From Bradymonas sediminis (lineage in GTDB: Bacteria; Myxococcota_A; Bradymonadia; Bradymonadales; Bradymonadaceae): a DNA stretch of 64,000 nucleotides. The translations under genes were made by a program, and so were the position numbers. Positions 1-9,118 of the stretch are shown here, piece after piece (the first letter of the stretch is position 1; every line of letters begins with the position of its first letter). The stretch covers positions 844,001 to 908,000 of the forward strand of contig NZ_CP030032.1 in the NCBI RefSeq assembly GCF_003258315.1, given 5' to 3'. The notes beneath the pieces are model-generated. The model did not search any database. It worked only from the letters and a program-made list of their open reading frames with translations, and had not been told where the DNA came from.

Positions 1-86
1 CGGTGGCGATGCTCACTCCGGTGATGCTGGTTTTAAGTGTCGGGCTCATCGTTTGGACGAAGTCTCCCCAGGGTTTAACGCGTTAA
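1..86 (+). CDS. C-terminal end of a membrane protein (partial)
   Basis: An open frame enters from the left edge and ends at a TAA at 84-86. It encodes 27 residues: a hydrophobic stretch (VAMLTPVMLVLSVGLIVW) and a short polar tail (TKSPQGLTR), as in the last membrane helix of an integral membrane protein. Its end overlaps by 12 bases the end of the convergent lycopene cyclase gene. Family cannot be told from so little; it could also be a chance open frame. Confidence 0.4.
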   Translation, partial: VAMLTPVMLVLSVGLIVWTKSPQGLTR

Positions 87-1358
87 AAATGACGGTCCGC
101 TCGCGCGTAATAGATAGGCCGCTTGCTTGGAAAATCCCGCTCTTGCGAATTGAATCTTTAGCGCCGGTGGAAGGTGGCGAAATACCTCAAGCATCATCTG
201 AGTAATCTCAGCAGGTGAGGCCGTACCGCTCAAATAGGCTGCCCATTGGGCTGGCGCGAGCCTAAAGAATGCATTGAAAAACACACGTGTTTCATCTGCG
301 TTGAGCTTTAATAGTGTTTCGAGGCCAAAAAGCAATAGCTCGCGCGAGCGGCGGGTTGATTGGGGCCAGATCGCCTCGCGACCCGCCGCCACCGCACGCA
401 TCGGGTCGCCGCCGGCGCGCCCAAGTTCCTCGGCGATCGCGAAGGCCAGCGGCTGGGCCGCCTGCAAAGCGCGTCCGACCATATATCCCGTCGCCGGATG
501 AACCATACTCGCCGCGCCGCCAAAGCCGAGGATGAATGGGTTTGAGATGGGCAAATCGAGCCCCATCGGGAACGCAACTCGCTCGGTTTCCAGAACCTCA
601 ACGACTTCCACACCGCGCATCTCAAGGCGCGTTGCGAGTCGGTGCTGAAGGCGCTCGATCTTGAAGGCTGGGCGCGAGGCGAGGACGGTCTCTTCGAGGA
701 AGTAGCGCCCGCCGCCCATATTCATCGCGTATAAAAACGAGGGAGGCTCCGCGAAGGTGGATTCACCATCGATGGCCGAGAAATCCATCAGCGCCATCGA
801 CGCCCCGCCGAGAATTGGGTCCCCTTTGCAATGGGCCATGATGCCCCAGGCGGTTTGCCAGGCGGGGGCGACGCGCGACGCGCGTTTAAGCAGCGCCGGG
901 AAATGTCCCGTCGCGTCGATGACCGCGCGCGCCTCGTAGCAGCGCGGTGATTGATGCGGAGCCGTGGGACTCGCGGCAATTTCGACGCCGCGAGATATGC
1001 GCGCCCAATCTCGAGCGACGCCCGTGAGCCAGGTGATATTGCCGTCTTCTGCCCGCTCGATTAGGCGCGCGATGAGCTTCTTATTATCGAGGCGCGCATA
1101 ACTTCTGGGGAGACGATGAATCGTGTTGGAGCCGGCCACGACGGTCGGTGAATCCCAACAAGTATCGACGCAGTCTTGAAGCCCCAGCGTCTCCAACTCG
1201 TCAAGCCATAGCCCGTAGGTATTGGACCATCGCGGCGGATGCTGGGGCGCGAGACACCCCACCCGCAGCCCGCGCTGGGAAAGCGCCGCCGCCGCGGCGA
1301 GCCCCGCAGGGCCTGCGCCGACCACCAGAATGTCGAATTGAAGAGATGCGTTGTTCAT
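75..1358 (-). CDS. crtY: Lycopene cyclase, FAD/NAD-binding CrtY/CrtL type
   Basis: 427 residues, the usual length for this family. It would close the linear ends of lycopene into ionone rings. The N-terminus has a Rossmann dinucleotide fold (ILVVGAGPAGLAAAAAL, about residues 10-26). Around residues 206-230 lies the family hallmark, FLYAMNM then RYFLEETVLASRP. A second cofactor-binding patch (GFGGAASMVHPATGYMVGRAL) starts near residue 277. The start is the ATG of MNNASLQFDILVV, immediately before the Rossmann strand. It is divergent from the carotenoid hydratase gene, so the two probably share a control region. The CrtL-like (plant/cyanobacterial) flavour is notable in a proteobacterium-like genome. 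The exact ring type (beta, gamma, one or two rings) cannot be read from sequence. Confidence 0.85.
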   Translation of the reverse strand: MNNASLQFDILVVGAGPAGLAAAAALSQRGLRVGCLAPQHPPRWSNTYGLWLDELETLGLQDCVDTCWDSPTVVAGSNTIHRLPRSYARLDNKKLIARLIERAEDGNITWLTGVARDWARISRGVEIAASPTAPHQSPRCYEARAVIDATGHFPALLKRASRVAPAWQTAWGIMAHCKGDPILGGASMALMDFSAIDGESTFAEPPSFLYAMNMGGGRYFLEETVLASRPAFKIERLQHRLATRLEMRGVEVVEVLETERVAFPMGLDLPISNPFILGFGGAASMVHPATGYMVGRALQAAQPLAFAIAEELGRAGGDPMRAVAAGREAIWPQSTRRSRELLLFGLETLLKLNADETRVFFNAFFRLAPAQWAAYLSGTASPAEITQMMLEVFRHLPPALKIQFARAGFSKQAAYLLRASGPSFLTR

Positions 1359-1532
1359 GAGCTAGTCGATATCGCATAATATTGAATTCATTTGGAATAA
1401 GACGCCCCACATATCGTTATTCGCACGGTCTGAAACTTTGTGTGGTATCTGAAAGAATAATCAGGTGCTTTTATTCCGACGTGCGAAAAAAAAGTCCGGC
1501 AGGGTCCATCTTTGTGCGAATGAGAGTTGTAA
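1359..1532. promoter_or_regulatory. Divergent crt control region with three GTGCGAA motifs
   Basis: This 174-bp AT-rich gap lies between the divergent lycopene cyclase and carotenoid hydratase genes. The 7-base motif GTGCGAA occurs at 1481-1487 and 1514-1520, and inverted (TTCGCAC) at 1420-1426. A shorter TCTGAAA word occurs twice (about 1429 and 1448). Repeated words in a shared promoter region suggest an operator, perhaps for light or stress control of carotenoids. That role is inference; no regulator gene lies nearby. Confidence 0.4.
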
Positions 1533-2738
1533 ATGATTTCAATTGGAAATGAGCCGCGAACACTCGACCATCAATGCCTCGACGCGCCGGGAGGGTTTTT
1601 ATGGTGGTATGTGGATCTGATCGATGCGCGCGGGAACGGTCTCGTGCTCATCTGGTCTTTTGGACTTCCGTTTTTGCCCGGCTACGCGCACGCCGCGCGC
1701 GCCGGGCGCGCGCAGGCGGCGGGCGAGCGTCCGAGCCTGAACGTGGCGGTCTATAAGGGCGGAAAACTCGACTGCTACCTATTGCAGGAGTACACGCCCG
1801 CGCAGGTTGAATGGGAGCCCGAGGGCGGCTCCTGGCGATTCGGGAAGACCCGCATTCATACCCGGATCGAGGGCGACCAGCGCGTCGTCGACGTCGCGCT
1901 GGACTGCCCGATGCCGGCCGGGGCGGGGCGCCTCACCGGTTCGGTGCGCGTGCAGGGAAGGGCGCCAAAGCTGGAGGCGAAGATTCCCGAAAACGTCGTC
2001 TCACCAGCGGGCTTTGAGCGCGATCACGCCTGGATTCCACTCGCCGTTCCTGCCCGCGGCGAGGCCAAACTTCGCTGCGGAGAGGTCCGATATGAGTTCT
2101 CCGGGCGGGCGTATCACGACTGCAACGTGGGCGCGCGCCCGCTGCACGACCTCGGCATTAATCATTGGCTGTGGGGGCGCGCGGCGTTCGAGAACAAGCG
2201 CGCCGAAACGATCGAGCGCGTCTATTATGCGCTGTGGCCCGAGGGCACAAAACCCCAACGAAGCCCCGAAGGCGCCCGTTGCTTCGGCCTCGAATTTCAT
2301 CCGGACGGCCGCGTCGAGCATGTCGAAAATCTACGCATCGAACTTCTCGAGGAGCGCCGAAACCTCGGCGGCGTCGTATGGTGGCCGCATTTTGCGCTCT
2401 ATCGCACCGAGGAAGCCGAGCCCTGGATGGTAGTGACGCAAAAGTCCGCGGTCGACAGCGGTCCATTTTATATGCGCCATATCACCGAGAATCAGCATGG
2501 CGATGGTGCGCGCGCGGTCGGCTTTAACGAGGTGATTTGTCCGGAGCGCGTCGACTTATCGCGCCACCGCCCGCTCGTCAGCATGCGCGTGCATCACGCC
2601 GATGAATCGAGCGATGCGGCGGCAAAGGACGATAAAAATTCGATATGGCTGCCGCTTTTTACGGGACCACGACGCGGGCGTGTTCGCCGGCTGGGCCGGC
2701 AGGCCGTGGTGGCGTTGCTGGGGCGTGGGGAGGCATAA
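1533..2738 (+). CDS. crtC: Carotenoid 1,2-hydratase (CrtC-like)
   Basis: 401 residues resembling hydroxyneurosporene synthase (CrtC), a cofactor-free lipocalin-like enzyme that adds water to the psi end of acyclic carotenoids. Visible hallmarks are GGFLWWYVDLID at about 20-31, RPSLNVAVY in the first sheet, and RAYHDCNVGARPLHD near 192-206, matching the conserved Y-x-D-x-N-x-G region. It is divergent from lycopene cyclase. A cyclase plus a hydratase suggests a carotenoid cyclised at one end and hydroxylated at the other, as in saproxanthin- or myxobacton-like pigments; this is inference. The last ~60 residues are basic and poorly conserved in appearance. Confidence 0.8.
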   Translation: MISIGNEPRTLDHQCLDAPGGFLWWYVDLIDARGNGLVLIWSFGLPFLPGYAHAARAGRAQAAGERPSLNVAVYKGGKLDCYLLQEYTPAQVEWEPEGGSWRFGKTRIHTRIEGDQRVVDVALDCPMPAGAGRLTGSVRVQGRAPKLEAKIPENVVSPAGFERDHAWIPLAVPARGEAKLRCGEVRYEFSGRAYHDCNVGARPLHDLGINHWLWGRAAFENKRAETIERVYYALWPEGTKPQRSPEGARCFGLEFHPDGRVEHVENLRIELLEERRNLGGVVWWPHFALYRTEEAEPWMVVTQKSAVDSGPFYMRHITENQHGDGARAVGFNEVICPERVDLSRHRPLVSMRVHHADESSDAAAKDDKNSIWLPLFTGPRRGRVRRLGRQAVVALLGRGEA

Positions 2739-2797
2739 ATTGGTGGAGACGAGCGCGAGCGTGGATAAAATCCTCGACCTCGGGGACCAATATGCGC

Positions 2798-4546
2798 TCA
2801 CGCCTCCAAAAGATGCGCCTCGCCGATCTCCAACCATTCCCGCAACACCTCATCATCGGCGTGTTGCACCGCGCGGTCGATAAGCGTCGTGAGGACCTGA
2901 GACTTCAAGTCCGGGTTGCCCGAGATGCCGTTTTTGAGCGCTCGGCGCGTGCTGCGCGCGGCGGCCTCGGGCCACGGGTCGTCGAGCTCTTTGCAGCTCA
3001 AGACTTGCGCGCTCAGCGTCCACCAACCATAGCTTGGCTGCGGGGCGCGGACGATCCAGCGGTCGAAAATCTCGCGGGTTGAGGCGGCGATGCGATGCGT
3101 CGTGGTGGCGTCGCCTTCGGCGTCGCGATGCGCGGCGAGGTAGGCGAAGAGCGACGGCCAGATAAGCCCGATGGGCTTGAGAGCTGCGGGTTGAAGTTGG
3201 GTAATGCGCAACTTTCCTTCCAGGCTCCCGAGGGCGGTGGCCAACTTCGAGGCGTCCTCGGACAGGATGGCGAAGAGGGCGCTTAGCGTGGTGCCGGCGA
3301 GCGGAAAATAGCTTTCGATGCGGCTCAGGTCGTCGGGGTGGGGCGAGGGGATCGGTTTTCCGGCGGCCTGTGCGGCGAAATAATACTCCAGAATCTGGCA
3401 AAAATCGGCGGCCGCCTGTCCCGCAGGCCCCGAGTTCAGCGCCATCTTATCGGCCGGCTCGCCGGCGCGCGTCAGCGGCAAATCGGTGAGGGCGTGCAGC
3501 TGTGTGCGCAGCTCCAAGTTTTTGGCGAGGTGTGCGGCGTCTTCGACCGGCCCGAGCAGGTCGATCAGCTCTTCGAGGCGATCGACTTCGATCGGTTGCA
3601 ATTGCAGGGGCGCCTGCTCGAAAAGATGGCGCGTGGCGAGCTCGAGGTCTGCGTCTTGGCGCGGCGGGGTTTGGGTGGCGCCGCGCGTCGTGCGCGCGCT
3701 CAAGGCGATCACCTGATCAGCCGCGCGCACCCGGTCCAGCCAAAACGAACTATGCGCCATGGCGACGGCATACCAGAGGCGGTCGGCGCGGCTCAACGCC
3801 GGCGCATCAACCTCTCGCAGCAACTCGCGCCCGCGCTCGGGTGCCTCGCCGGAGCGCAACAAAATCGCGCCGCCCCGAAGTCGCGCTCGTTGCGCAAACG
3901 CGCCCATCTCAAGCAACTTCGCGAGCTCCTCGGCGCGCCCAAAATTCTGCCCGATAAATTGCGGCGTACAGACGCTCGGAAGGTTACGCTCGCCCAGATG
4001 GAGCATGCGATCCGCGAAATGCGCGCAGGCGTAATAGCCGAGCGGAGACTCCGGAAAAACGGTGCAGATAAGCTGCGCCAATTTCAGCCCGTTCAGGTGT
4101 TTTTCCTGCTGCTCCGCCAACTCAAAGAGATCGGCCAGCTCCCAGGGCATCGCGCGGCGCTTATTTCTTAAAAACGTTGCCTCACCCTGCGCGTTCGAAA
4201 AATCAGTGGGCCAGGCGCGGGTGGCGTAGCGCTCCATGAGTGATTCAATCGCCGGAATCACCCCCGACACCGGCGCGCTGATGCCGCACCAGGCGCTCGC
4301 CAAAATCAGCTCGCGCCAGGCTGTGGGCGGGATGTCACGGCGCTCTAATTTATCGGCCAGGCCAAGGATTAACTCGGCTGCCTGCGGCCACTCCTGGTGC
4401 TCAATCGCGCGGTCGACCATCGTTAACGCGAAGGCGATGCGCGCGTTGGCGAAGATGCCATCGACCTCATTTAAGAGCGTGTCGAAGGTCGGCTTTTGGG
4501 CGACGCTCGGGGCGCCAGAAGATGCTTCGGGGGCTGTTGAATTCAT
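2798..4546 (-). CDS. Helical-repeat protein at the 3' end of the Hsp70 operon, function unknown
   Basis: 582 residues with no signal peptide or membrane helix. The sequence is rich in Ala, Leu and Glu and reads as stacked alpha-helical hairpins of TPR-like type (for example DRAIEHQEWPQAAELILGLA near residue 45), but no clean motif series is visible. Its ATG overlaps the TGA of the upstream Hsp70 gene as ATGA, so the two are translationally coupled. I do not recognise the family. The position suggests a client adaptor or scaffold for the neighbouring Hsp70. The ATG at 4546 fits the coupling. Confidence 0.6.
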   Translation of the reverse strand: MNSTAPEASSGAPSVAQKPTFDTLLNEVDGIFANARIAFALTMVDRAIEHQEWPQAAELILGLADKLERRDIPPTAWRELILASAWCGISAPVSGVIPAIESLMERYATRAWPTDFSNAQGEATFLRNKRRAMPWELADLFELAEQQEKHLNGLKLAQLICTVFPESPLGYYACAHFADRMLHLGERNLPSVCTPQFIGQNFGRAEELAKLLEMGAFAQRARLRGGAILLRSGEAPERGRELLREVDAPALSRADRLWYAVAMAHSSFWLDRVRAADQVIALSARTTRGATQTPPRQDADLELATRHLFEQAPLQLQPIEVDRLEELIDLLGPVEDAAHLAKNLELRTQLHALTDLPLTRAGEPADKMALNSGPAGQAAADFCQILEYYFAAQAAGKPIPSPHPDDLSRIESYFPLAGTTLSALFAILSEDASKLATALGSLEGKLRITQLQPAALKPIGLIWPSLFAYLAAHRDAEGDATTTHRIAASTREIFDRWIVRAPQPSYGWWTLSAQVLSCKELDDPWPEAAARSTRRALKNGISGNPDLKSQVLTTLIDRAVQHADDEVLREWLEIGEAHLLEA

Positions 4547-7182
4547 CGTCGCACCAATCCCAGGGTTGAAAGTTCGACGACACGTTTCTCCAGTCGCGTG
4601 GCGGTCTCGGCGAGCTTGGCGAGCTGCGGTTTGACCACGGCGGTGTCGGCGTGTGTGTCGATTAATTTGAGCGGGTCTTCGAGCTCGTCTTCGAGGTCGG
4701 CCTTCAGGCGCATAATCTCGCGGCGCTGAAGATTCGCGGTGTCCGGATTGCTCGAAAGCGTGAACGCATCGACGGTCTTTTTAAGCTCCTCGCATTGATG
4801 GCTCAGGCCGAAATGAAGCTTCTGCACATACTCGGTTGTGTTCGTCGATTTGAAGCGAAATTCGTCCTGCGCGAGGCTCTCCCAGGTCGCCTGGATCTGG
4901 TCGAAGGTCTGTCGCCAGCCCTCCTGGTCACGCGCCTTCCACGCCTCATTGGCGTCTTTTTCGATGCTGGCCAGGTGCTGATGCCACTCGTCGATGCTGC
5001 GCCCAAGGGGGCGCGCCTCGGCGTCGCGATAGGCCACGCGTTTGATGGCGTTGAGCAGCGTCGTATAGCGCGAATAGGCCGGCGAAAGATCGGTCTGGCG
5101 GTTCTGATAATCCTCCATGACCGTCTCGAGGCGGCGCACCAAAACCTGCAATTTGTCGGGGTCGGTGCGCGCGGTTTCGTGGATGCCGGCGATCAAAAAA
5201 TCGACGCGTTTTGCGAAGCTCCTTTGCTCAAGTCCCCACAGCTTTTGACGAATCGCGGCGGTGGTATCAAGCAGGGCTTCGATCTCCTCCCAATTGCGCA
5301 GCGCCTGAGCCGGCGGCGGGGCGATCTCGGCCGAAAACTCCTGCCCATTTACATCGCCATTGGCGACGATGGCCATCGTTTCGTCGACATCAATCCGTAG
5401 GTTGACCGGCGTGCCGAGCTCGGTATCGTCCGGAATCTCGAGGTGAATCGTGCGAATCGGATAGCGATTCTGAAAGAGTCGCAAGAGCACCGCGCCGGAG
5501 CGGTCGGCGGTAAAGAAGCGGAACTCCTGGCGGGTCGGAAGACTCGTGCCGCGCGGGACGAGCAAAACCCGGTCGGGCGCCGAGTCGCCGGCGACCTCCA
5601 AATAGATATCTTTGGCCAGCACGCTCGGGTTCGACAGCGCGCTGCCGGTGGGGCGATAGGGCGCGTCGTCGGCGAGGCGCTGCATAAAGATCGGGAAGGC
5701 CACCAGCGCCTCGCCGGACTCCTGGCAAAACTCGAGCACGAAGTCATGGCGCCCCTCATCGCGAAGCGTCACCGCGTCGAATTCGAAGCGAATTTGCTCG
5801 CCGGGGACGCTGAGCGCGTCCGCCCGGCAGATGCTCGCGATCTCGCCGCCGGGCGTCGCCAGGGCGACCGTGGTGACATCCCTGGGCACCGGGCCTTCGA
5901 GAAATCCGATAAGATGCGTGGTCTCGCTGCGGGTCGACAGCGACGAGGTCACGGTCAACTTGAGGGGATCTTCGTCTTCGGCGTCTTTTGGCTGCACCCA
6001 TTGGACGCCGCTGAGGTTGGCGGCGTGGATCGCCGCGCCGAGCGCCACGCAGGTATCCGGCTCATCGATCAGCGGGCGCTCGCCGCGCGCCCCGTCGGGG
6101 CCGCAAAGCGCCGCGGCGATCCGCTCTTGCACGCGCGGCACATGGGTCGAGCCGCCGACGAGCAGGACATAGTCGATATCGCTCAGCTCGACGTCGGCCT
6201 GCTCCTTGGATTGAGCCAGCGCGCGGGTGCAGGCCTCAAGGCTCTGGTCGATGAGGTCTTCGATAAGTTCTTCGAATTCGACCCGCCCGATCTCGAGGTC
6301 GAGCGTCACTGATTGCGCCGCCTGATCCTCGAAGATATCGCGCCGCCCGACATATTGAACCTCGCTGCTGGTCAGCGCCTCTTTGACCTCGCGGGCGATG
6401 CGCTCCAGGAGCGTAAAACGCAGGCGGTCGTCGGCGTTGTTGGCCACGTCGAGCTCGAGCTTATAGCCCTGCTCGACCAGGTGTTTGCGCAACTTCTCGG
6501 CCAGGCGTCGGTCGAAATCATCGCCCCCCAAGAAGTTGTCGCCATCGACGGCCAGCACCTGATACTCGCCCATCAACGAGCGAATAATCGAGACGTCGAA
6601 GGTGCCGCCGCCCAGGTCATAGACCAGAAAATTGCCGTCGCCGATGCCATTCTTAAAGGCGTAATACATGGCGGCCGCGGTCGGCTCTTGCAAGAGCCCC
6701 AGGACCTCGATGCCGGCCAACTCACCGGCGACGCGCGTCGCCTCAATCTGCGGCGCGTCGAAATAGGCCGGGACCGTGATAACCGCGCGATCGATGCGCA
6801 AATGGTGGGCGCCTTGTGGGTCGCGCTCGCTCTCGAGCGCATCCAAACTCTCAACGAAATCGCGCATTTGCACGACCAGGTGCTCGATGGTCTTTGCCGA
6901 GACTTCCTCGGGCAACATATTATGCGGACCGACCTCGACGCGCTCCTGGGAGCCCATCTTTCGCTTGATCGACGCGATGGGTTGAGGCTGCAACACGCGG
7001 CGATTCCAGGCGCGATGCCCCAGCACGAAGTCCGCGCTCTCGGGGTTCCAGCCGACCATCGACGGCACGGTTTTTCGGCGCAGGCGATCCTGGAGCAGCA
7101 CAATATCGTCGCCCTCCGGGCGCATCACGGCGATGGCTGAGTTGGTGGTGCCAAGGTCGATACCAGCAGGGCGGTTGATCAT
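4543..7182 (-). CDS. Large Hsp70-family chaperone (DnaK/HscC-like)
   Basis: 879 residues from the MINRPAGIDLG start, against about 640 in DnaK. The ATPase domain is intact: phosphate loop GIDLGTTNSAIAV at 6-18, VITVPAYFDAPQIEATRVAG, LVYDLGGGTFDVS, and the adenosine motif VLLVGGSTHVPRVQ. The interdomain linker does not match the canonical VLLLDV; the segment there reads DPLKLTVTSSLS. The beta-rich substrate domain is diverged. A helical C-terminal extension of some 300 residues (ending VVELSTLGLVRR) replaces the DnaK lid. An open frame extends upstream to 7224, but the ATG at 7182 sits right before the first ATPase strand. Upstream lies a small J-like gene and downstream, overlapping, a helical-repeat gene. 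This is a dedicated chaperone rather than the housekeeping DnaK; no grpE or dnaJ is adjacent. Confidence 0.85.
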   Translation of the reverse strand: MINRPAGIDLGTTNSAIAVMRPEGDDIVLLQDRLRRKTVPSMVGWNPESADFVLGHRAWNRRVLQPQPIASIKRKMGSQERVEVGPHNMLPEEVSAKTIEHLVVQMRDFVESLDALESERDPQGAHHLRIDRAVITVPAYFDAPQIEATRVAGELAGIEVLGLLQEPTAAAMYYAFKNGIGDGNFLVYDLGGGTFDVSIIRSLMGEYQVLAVDGDNFLGGDDFDRRLAEKLRKHLVEQGYKLELDVANNADDRLRFTLLERIAREVKEALTSSEVQYVGRRDIFEDQAAQSVTLDLEIGRVEFEELIEDLIDQSLEACTRALAQSKEQADVELSDIDYVLLVGGSTHVPRVQERIAAALCGPDGARGERPLIDEPDTCVALGAAIHAANLSGVQWVQPKDAEDEDPLKLTVTSSLSTRSETTHLIGFLEGPVPRDVTTVALATPGGEIASICRADALSVPGEQIRFEFDAVTLRDEGRHDFVLEFCQESGEALVAFPIFMQRLADDAPYRPTGSALSNPSVLAKDIYLEVAGDSAPDRVLLVPRGTSLPTRQEFRFFTADRSGAVLLRLFQNRYPIRTIHLEIPDDTELGTPVNLRIDVDETMAIVANGDVNGQEFSAEIAPPPAQALRNWEEIEALLDTTAAIRQKLWGLEQRSFAKRVDFLIAGIHETARTDPDKLQVLVRRLETVMEDYQNRQTDLSPAYSRYTTLLNAIKRVAYRDAEARPLGRSIDEWHQHLASIEKDANEAWKARDQEGWRQTFDQIQATWESLAQDEFRFKSTNTTEYVQKLHFGLSHQCEELKKTVDAFTLSSNPDTANLQRREIMRLKADLEDELEDPLKLIDTHADTAVVKPQLAKLAETATRLEKRVVELSTLGLVRR

Positions 7183-7243
7183 GGTTCGAGTCGCGTGTTG
7201 GAGGTTAAAAGTGTGCGCAAACAAGCAAGCGGTCGGGGCCGAG

Positions 7244-7684
7244 TCAGGAGGTCGTATCGGTCGCGAGCCCCTCGGCCTTGATGCTCATAAATCCCGAATC
7301 GGGCCGCAATTTCGCGTCGATCTGCAGGCCGCCCGGGTTATTGGAGTCGCCGAATTCGAGCAGCGCGTCGAAGACGGTCGCCGCGAACTTCGCGTCATCT
7401 TTGAGCGCAGCGCCGGCACGCGTGGGCGGAATCTGGCGGCGCAACGCGTCGATGCTCTCGGAGCTTCCCGGGTGGGCAAAAAACGCCAATTTGATGCGCT
7501 CCGAATCCTTGATCGTCAGCTCACGCCAGATGGCGCGAACCTCGTCGCGCTTCTCGGGCGTCAAGCGCTCGGCCATGCGCTGCAGGCGCTCGGTGAGCTG
7601 GGCCGGGCTCAGGCTCGGGTCGAGCCCCAGGCGGTCAAAGGGGTTCTGATAGGCCGGATTGTCAGGATTCTCGCGATCACTCAT
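7244..7684 (-). CDS. Small J-domain-like protein lacking the HPD motif
   Basis: 146 residues. Residues ~13-75 fit the helix layout of a J domain: NPFDRLGLDPSLSPAQLTERL resembles helices I-II of a DnaJ, and RDEVRAIWRELTIKDSERIKL resembles helix III and the following turn. The HPD tripeptide that triggers Hsp70 ATP hydrolysis is missing; the equivalent place reads LTP. The rest is a short acidic tail. Its ATG overlaps the TGA of the upstream TPR-like gene (ATGA), and the Hsp70 starts 61 bases downstream. The J-like assignment is my inference from pattern and context; the protein may be a J-like antagonist, a tethering subunit or an unrelated helical protein. Confidence 0.55.
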   Translation of the reverse strand: MSDRENPDNPAYQNPFDRLGLDPSLSPAQLTERLQRMAERLTPEKRDEVRAIWRELTIKDSERIKLAFFAHPGSSESIDALRRQIPPTRAGAALKDDAKFAATVFDALLEFGDSNNPGGLQIDAKLRPDSGFMSIKAEGLATDTTS

Positions 7685-9105
7685 CGGGTCTTCTCCGTGC
7701 CCAGGCGCTTGGCCTCGTGGGCGAGTTGCTGGCGATATTCGTCGATCTTATCGTTGGACGGGTAGAGCGATTCCGCCTGCTCGAGTAACTCCCAGGCTTC
7801 GGCGATGGCTGTCTCGACCCGCGTCGCCGTGCCCGGCAACATCGTGATCGCCGAGGGGACCATGCGCACGCGCAAGAGCAGGTCGCTGAGGTTTAATAAC
7901 TTCTCATAAGACAGCATCATCGAGGCGTTTCGGTGCCCCGGGCAAACCTTAATCGCGCGCTCAAAAAACGCATCACGTCCCTTCGAGCGCGAGCGATGCT
8001 CGCCGCGAAATACCAAAAAGTCCGCGCAGGTCGAGTTCTGCCCAAACGCCTGGCCGTCCAGGATAAACGCCTCAAGCGCGTCGTTAAACGGGCGCGCAGC
8101 GCTGAGCAGTCTTTTCATCCATTTGTCGAGCTCGTCGGGGCCGAGTTTTCGCAGCTTCCAGCCGATGTCGACCGCCGCGTCGCTCACCCGTGCGGCGACC
8201 GACGCGTCGATGGGCAAAATCTCGAAGATGGCGTCCGCCCAGTTAAACGGAGCGAGCAACGCGTCGATATTTGGCGCGCTCAAATCAAGCGCGTCGATCA
8301 TGCGGGCGAATTGGCGAAGCAGCGCGGCTTGGGTGTCGCCGAGGTCACGCGCGACCGCGTCGCCGAGGCCAATCAGCGCCGGCTCTTCGCTCCCCGAAGC
8401 CTTGATTTGCGCGGCGAGGTGCGTCAGCGCCTGCCAGGCGAAGCGGGTTTTTTGAAGGTCGACAGCGGTTGGGTTTGCCGCGTTTTCCAGGCTGAGCCCG
8501 CTGCGCAATTGGGCCGCGCGCGCCGCGATGATGGGCTCCAGAAGTTGCTCGCGCGTCTGCGCTTTTGTGGCGCCCATGCCCTTTAGCCAGGCGTCCAGAT
8601 AATCTGAGCTCAGCACCCGCAGCCAGGCGGCGACGCTCTCGGTCCAAAAATATTCGGCGGACTCGAAATCCTTCGCGGCGACCGCCTCATCGCAAAAACG
8701 CCCGAAGAGAAGGGCGTGGTGGTGGTCTGTGCGGGGCGACCAGCCGGCGGCGACGGCTTTTGACCATAATTGGAGCCAGTCAGCGGCCAGGCGCGTCCCG
8801 GATTTTTTGGGATCTTCGGCGAGCGCCTCGACCCGCGGGCCGATGACCTGCCAGCCGGGGTCTGTGACGATGGACTCGACCCAATCGCGCAGGATGCGCG
8901 GGTCATCTTTGCGCGCCTTCGACCGACCTCTAGACAAGCAATGGATGAGCGTCGGGACGAGGGTTTTGGCGCGCAGCGCGGCCAATAACCTGCGCTTGGG
9001 CGAGCGCTCGGGGAGGTTCTGGGGCGTTGTAATATGCCGCGGCTTCAAATTCGCTGCCTCGGTGAGTGGGGTGAATTCGAATGAGATTAACGTCAGGAGC
9101 GCCAC
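7681..9105 (-). CDS. TPR-like helical protein of the Hsp70 operon, function unknown
   Basis: 474 residues, cytoplasmic in appearance. Repeated helical hairpins occur, including FFERAIKVCPGHRNASMMLS near residue 385 and AWELLEQAESLYPSNDKIDE near the C-terminus, typical of tetratricopeptide repeats. The annotated start is a GTG at 9105 with no clear Shine-Dalgarno, only 13 bases after the stop of holA, so it may be read through from holA. A start further inside is possible. It overlaps the J-like gene by ATGA. Function is unknown. Its tight coupling to the J-like and Hsp70 genes suggests that it delivers clients or localises the chaperone. Confidence 0.6.
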   Translation of the reverse strand: MALLTLISFEFTPLTEAANLKPRHITTPQNLPERSPKRRLLAALRAKTLVPTLIHCLSRGRSKARKDDPRILRDWVESIVTDPGWQVIGPRVEALAEDPKKSGTRLAADWLQLWSKAVAAGWSPRTDHHHALLFGRFCDEAVAAKDFESAEYFWTESVAAWLRVLSSDYLDAWLKGMGATKAQTREQLLEPIIAARAAQLRSGLSLENAANPTAVDLQKTRFAWQALTHLAAQIKASGSEEPALIGLGDAVARDLGDTQAALLRQFARMIDALDLSAPNIDALLAPFNWADAIFEILPIDASVAARVSDAAVDIGWKLRKLGPDELDKWMKRLLSAARPFNDALEAFILDGQAFGQNSTCADFLVFRGEHRSRSKGRDAFFERAIKVCPGHRNASMMLSYEKLLNLSDLLLRVRMVPSAITMLPGTATRVETAIAEAWELLEQAESLYPSNDKIDEYRQQLAHEAKRLGTEKTR

Positions 9106-9118
9106 ATATTAAGCGTGG

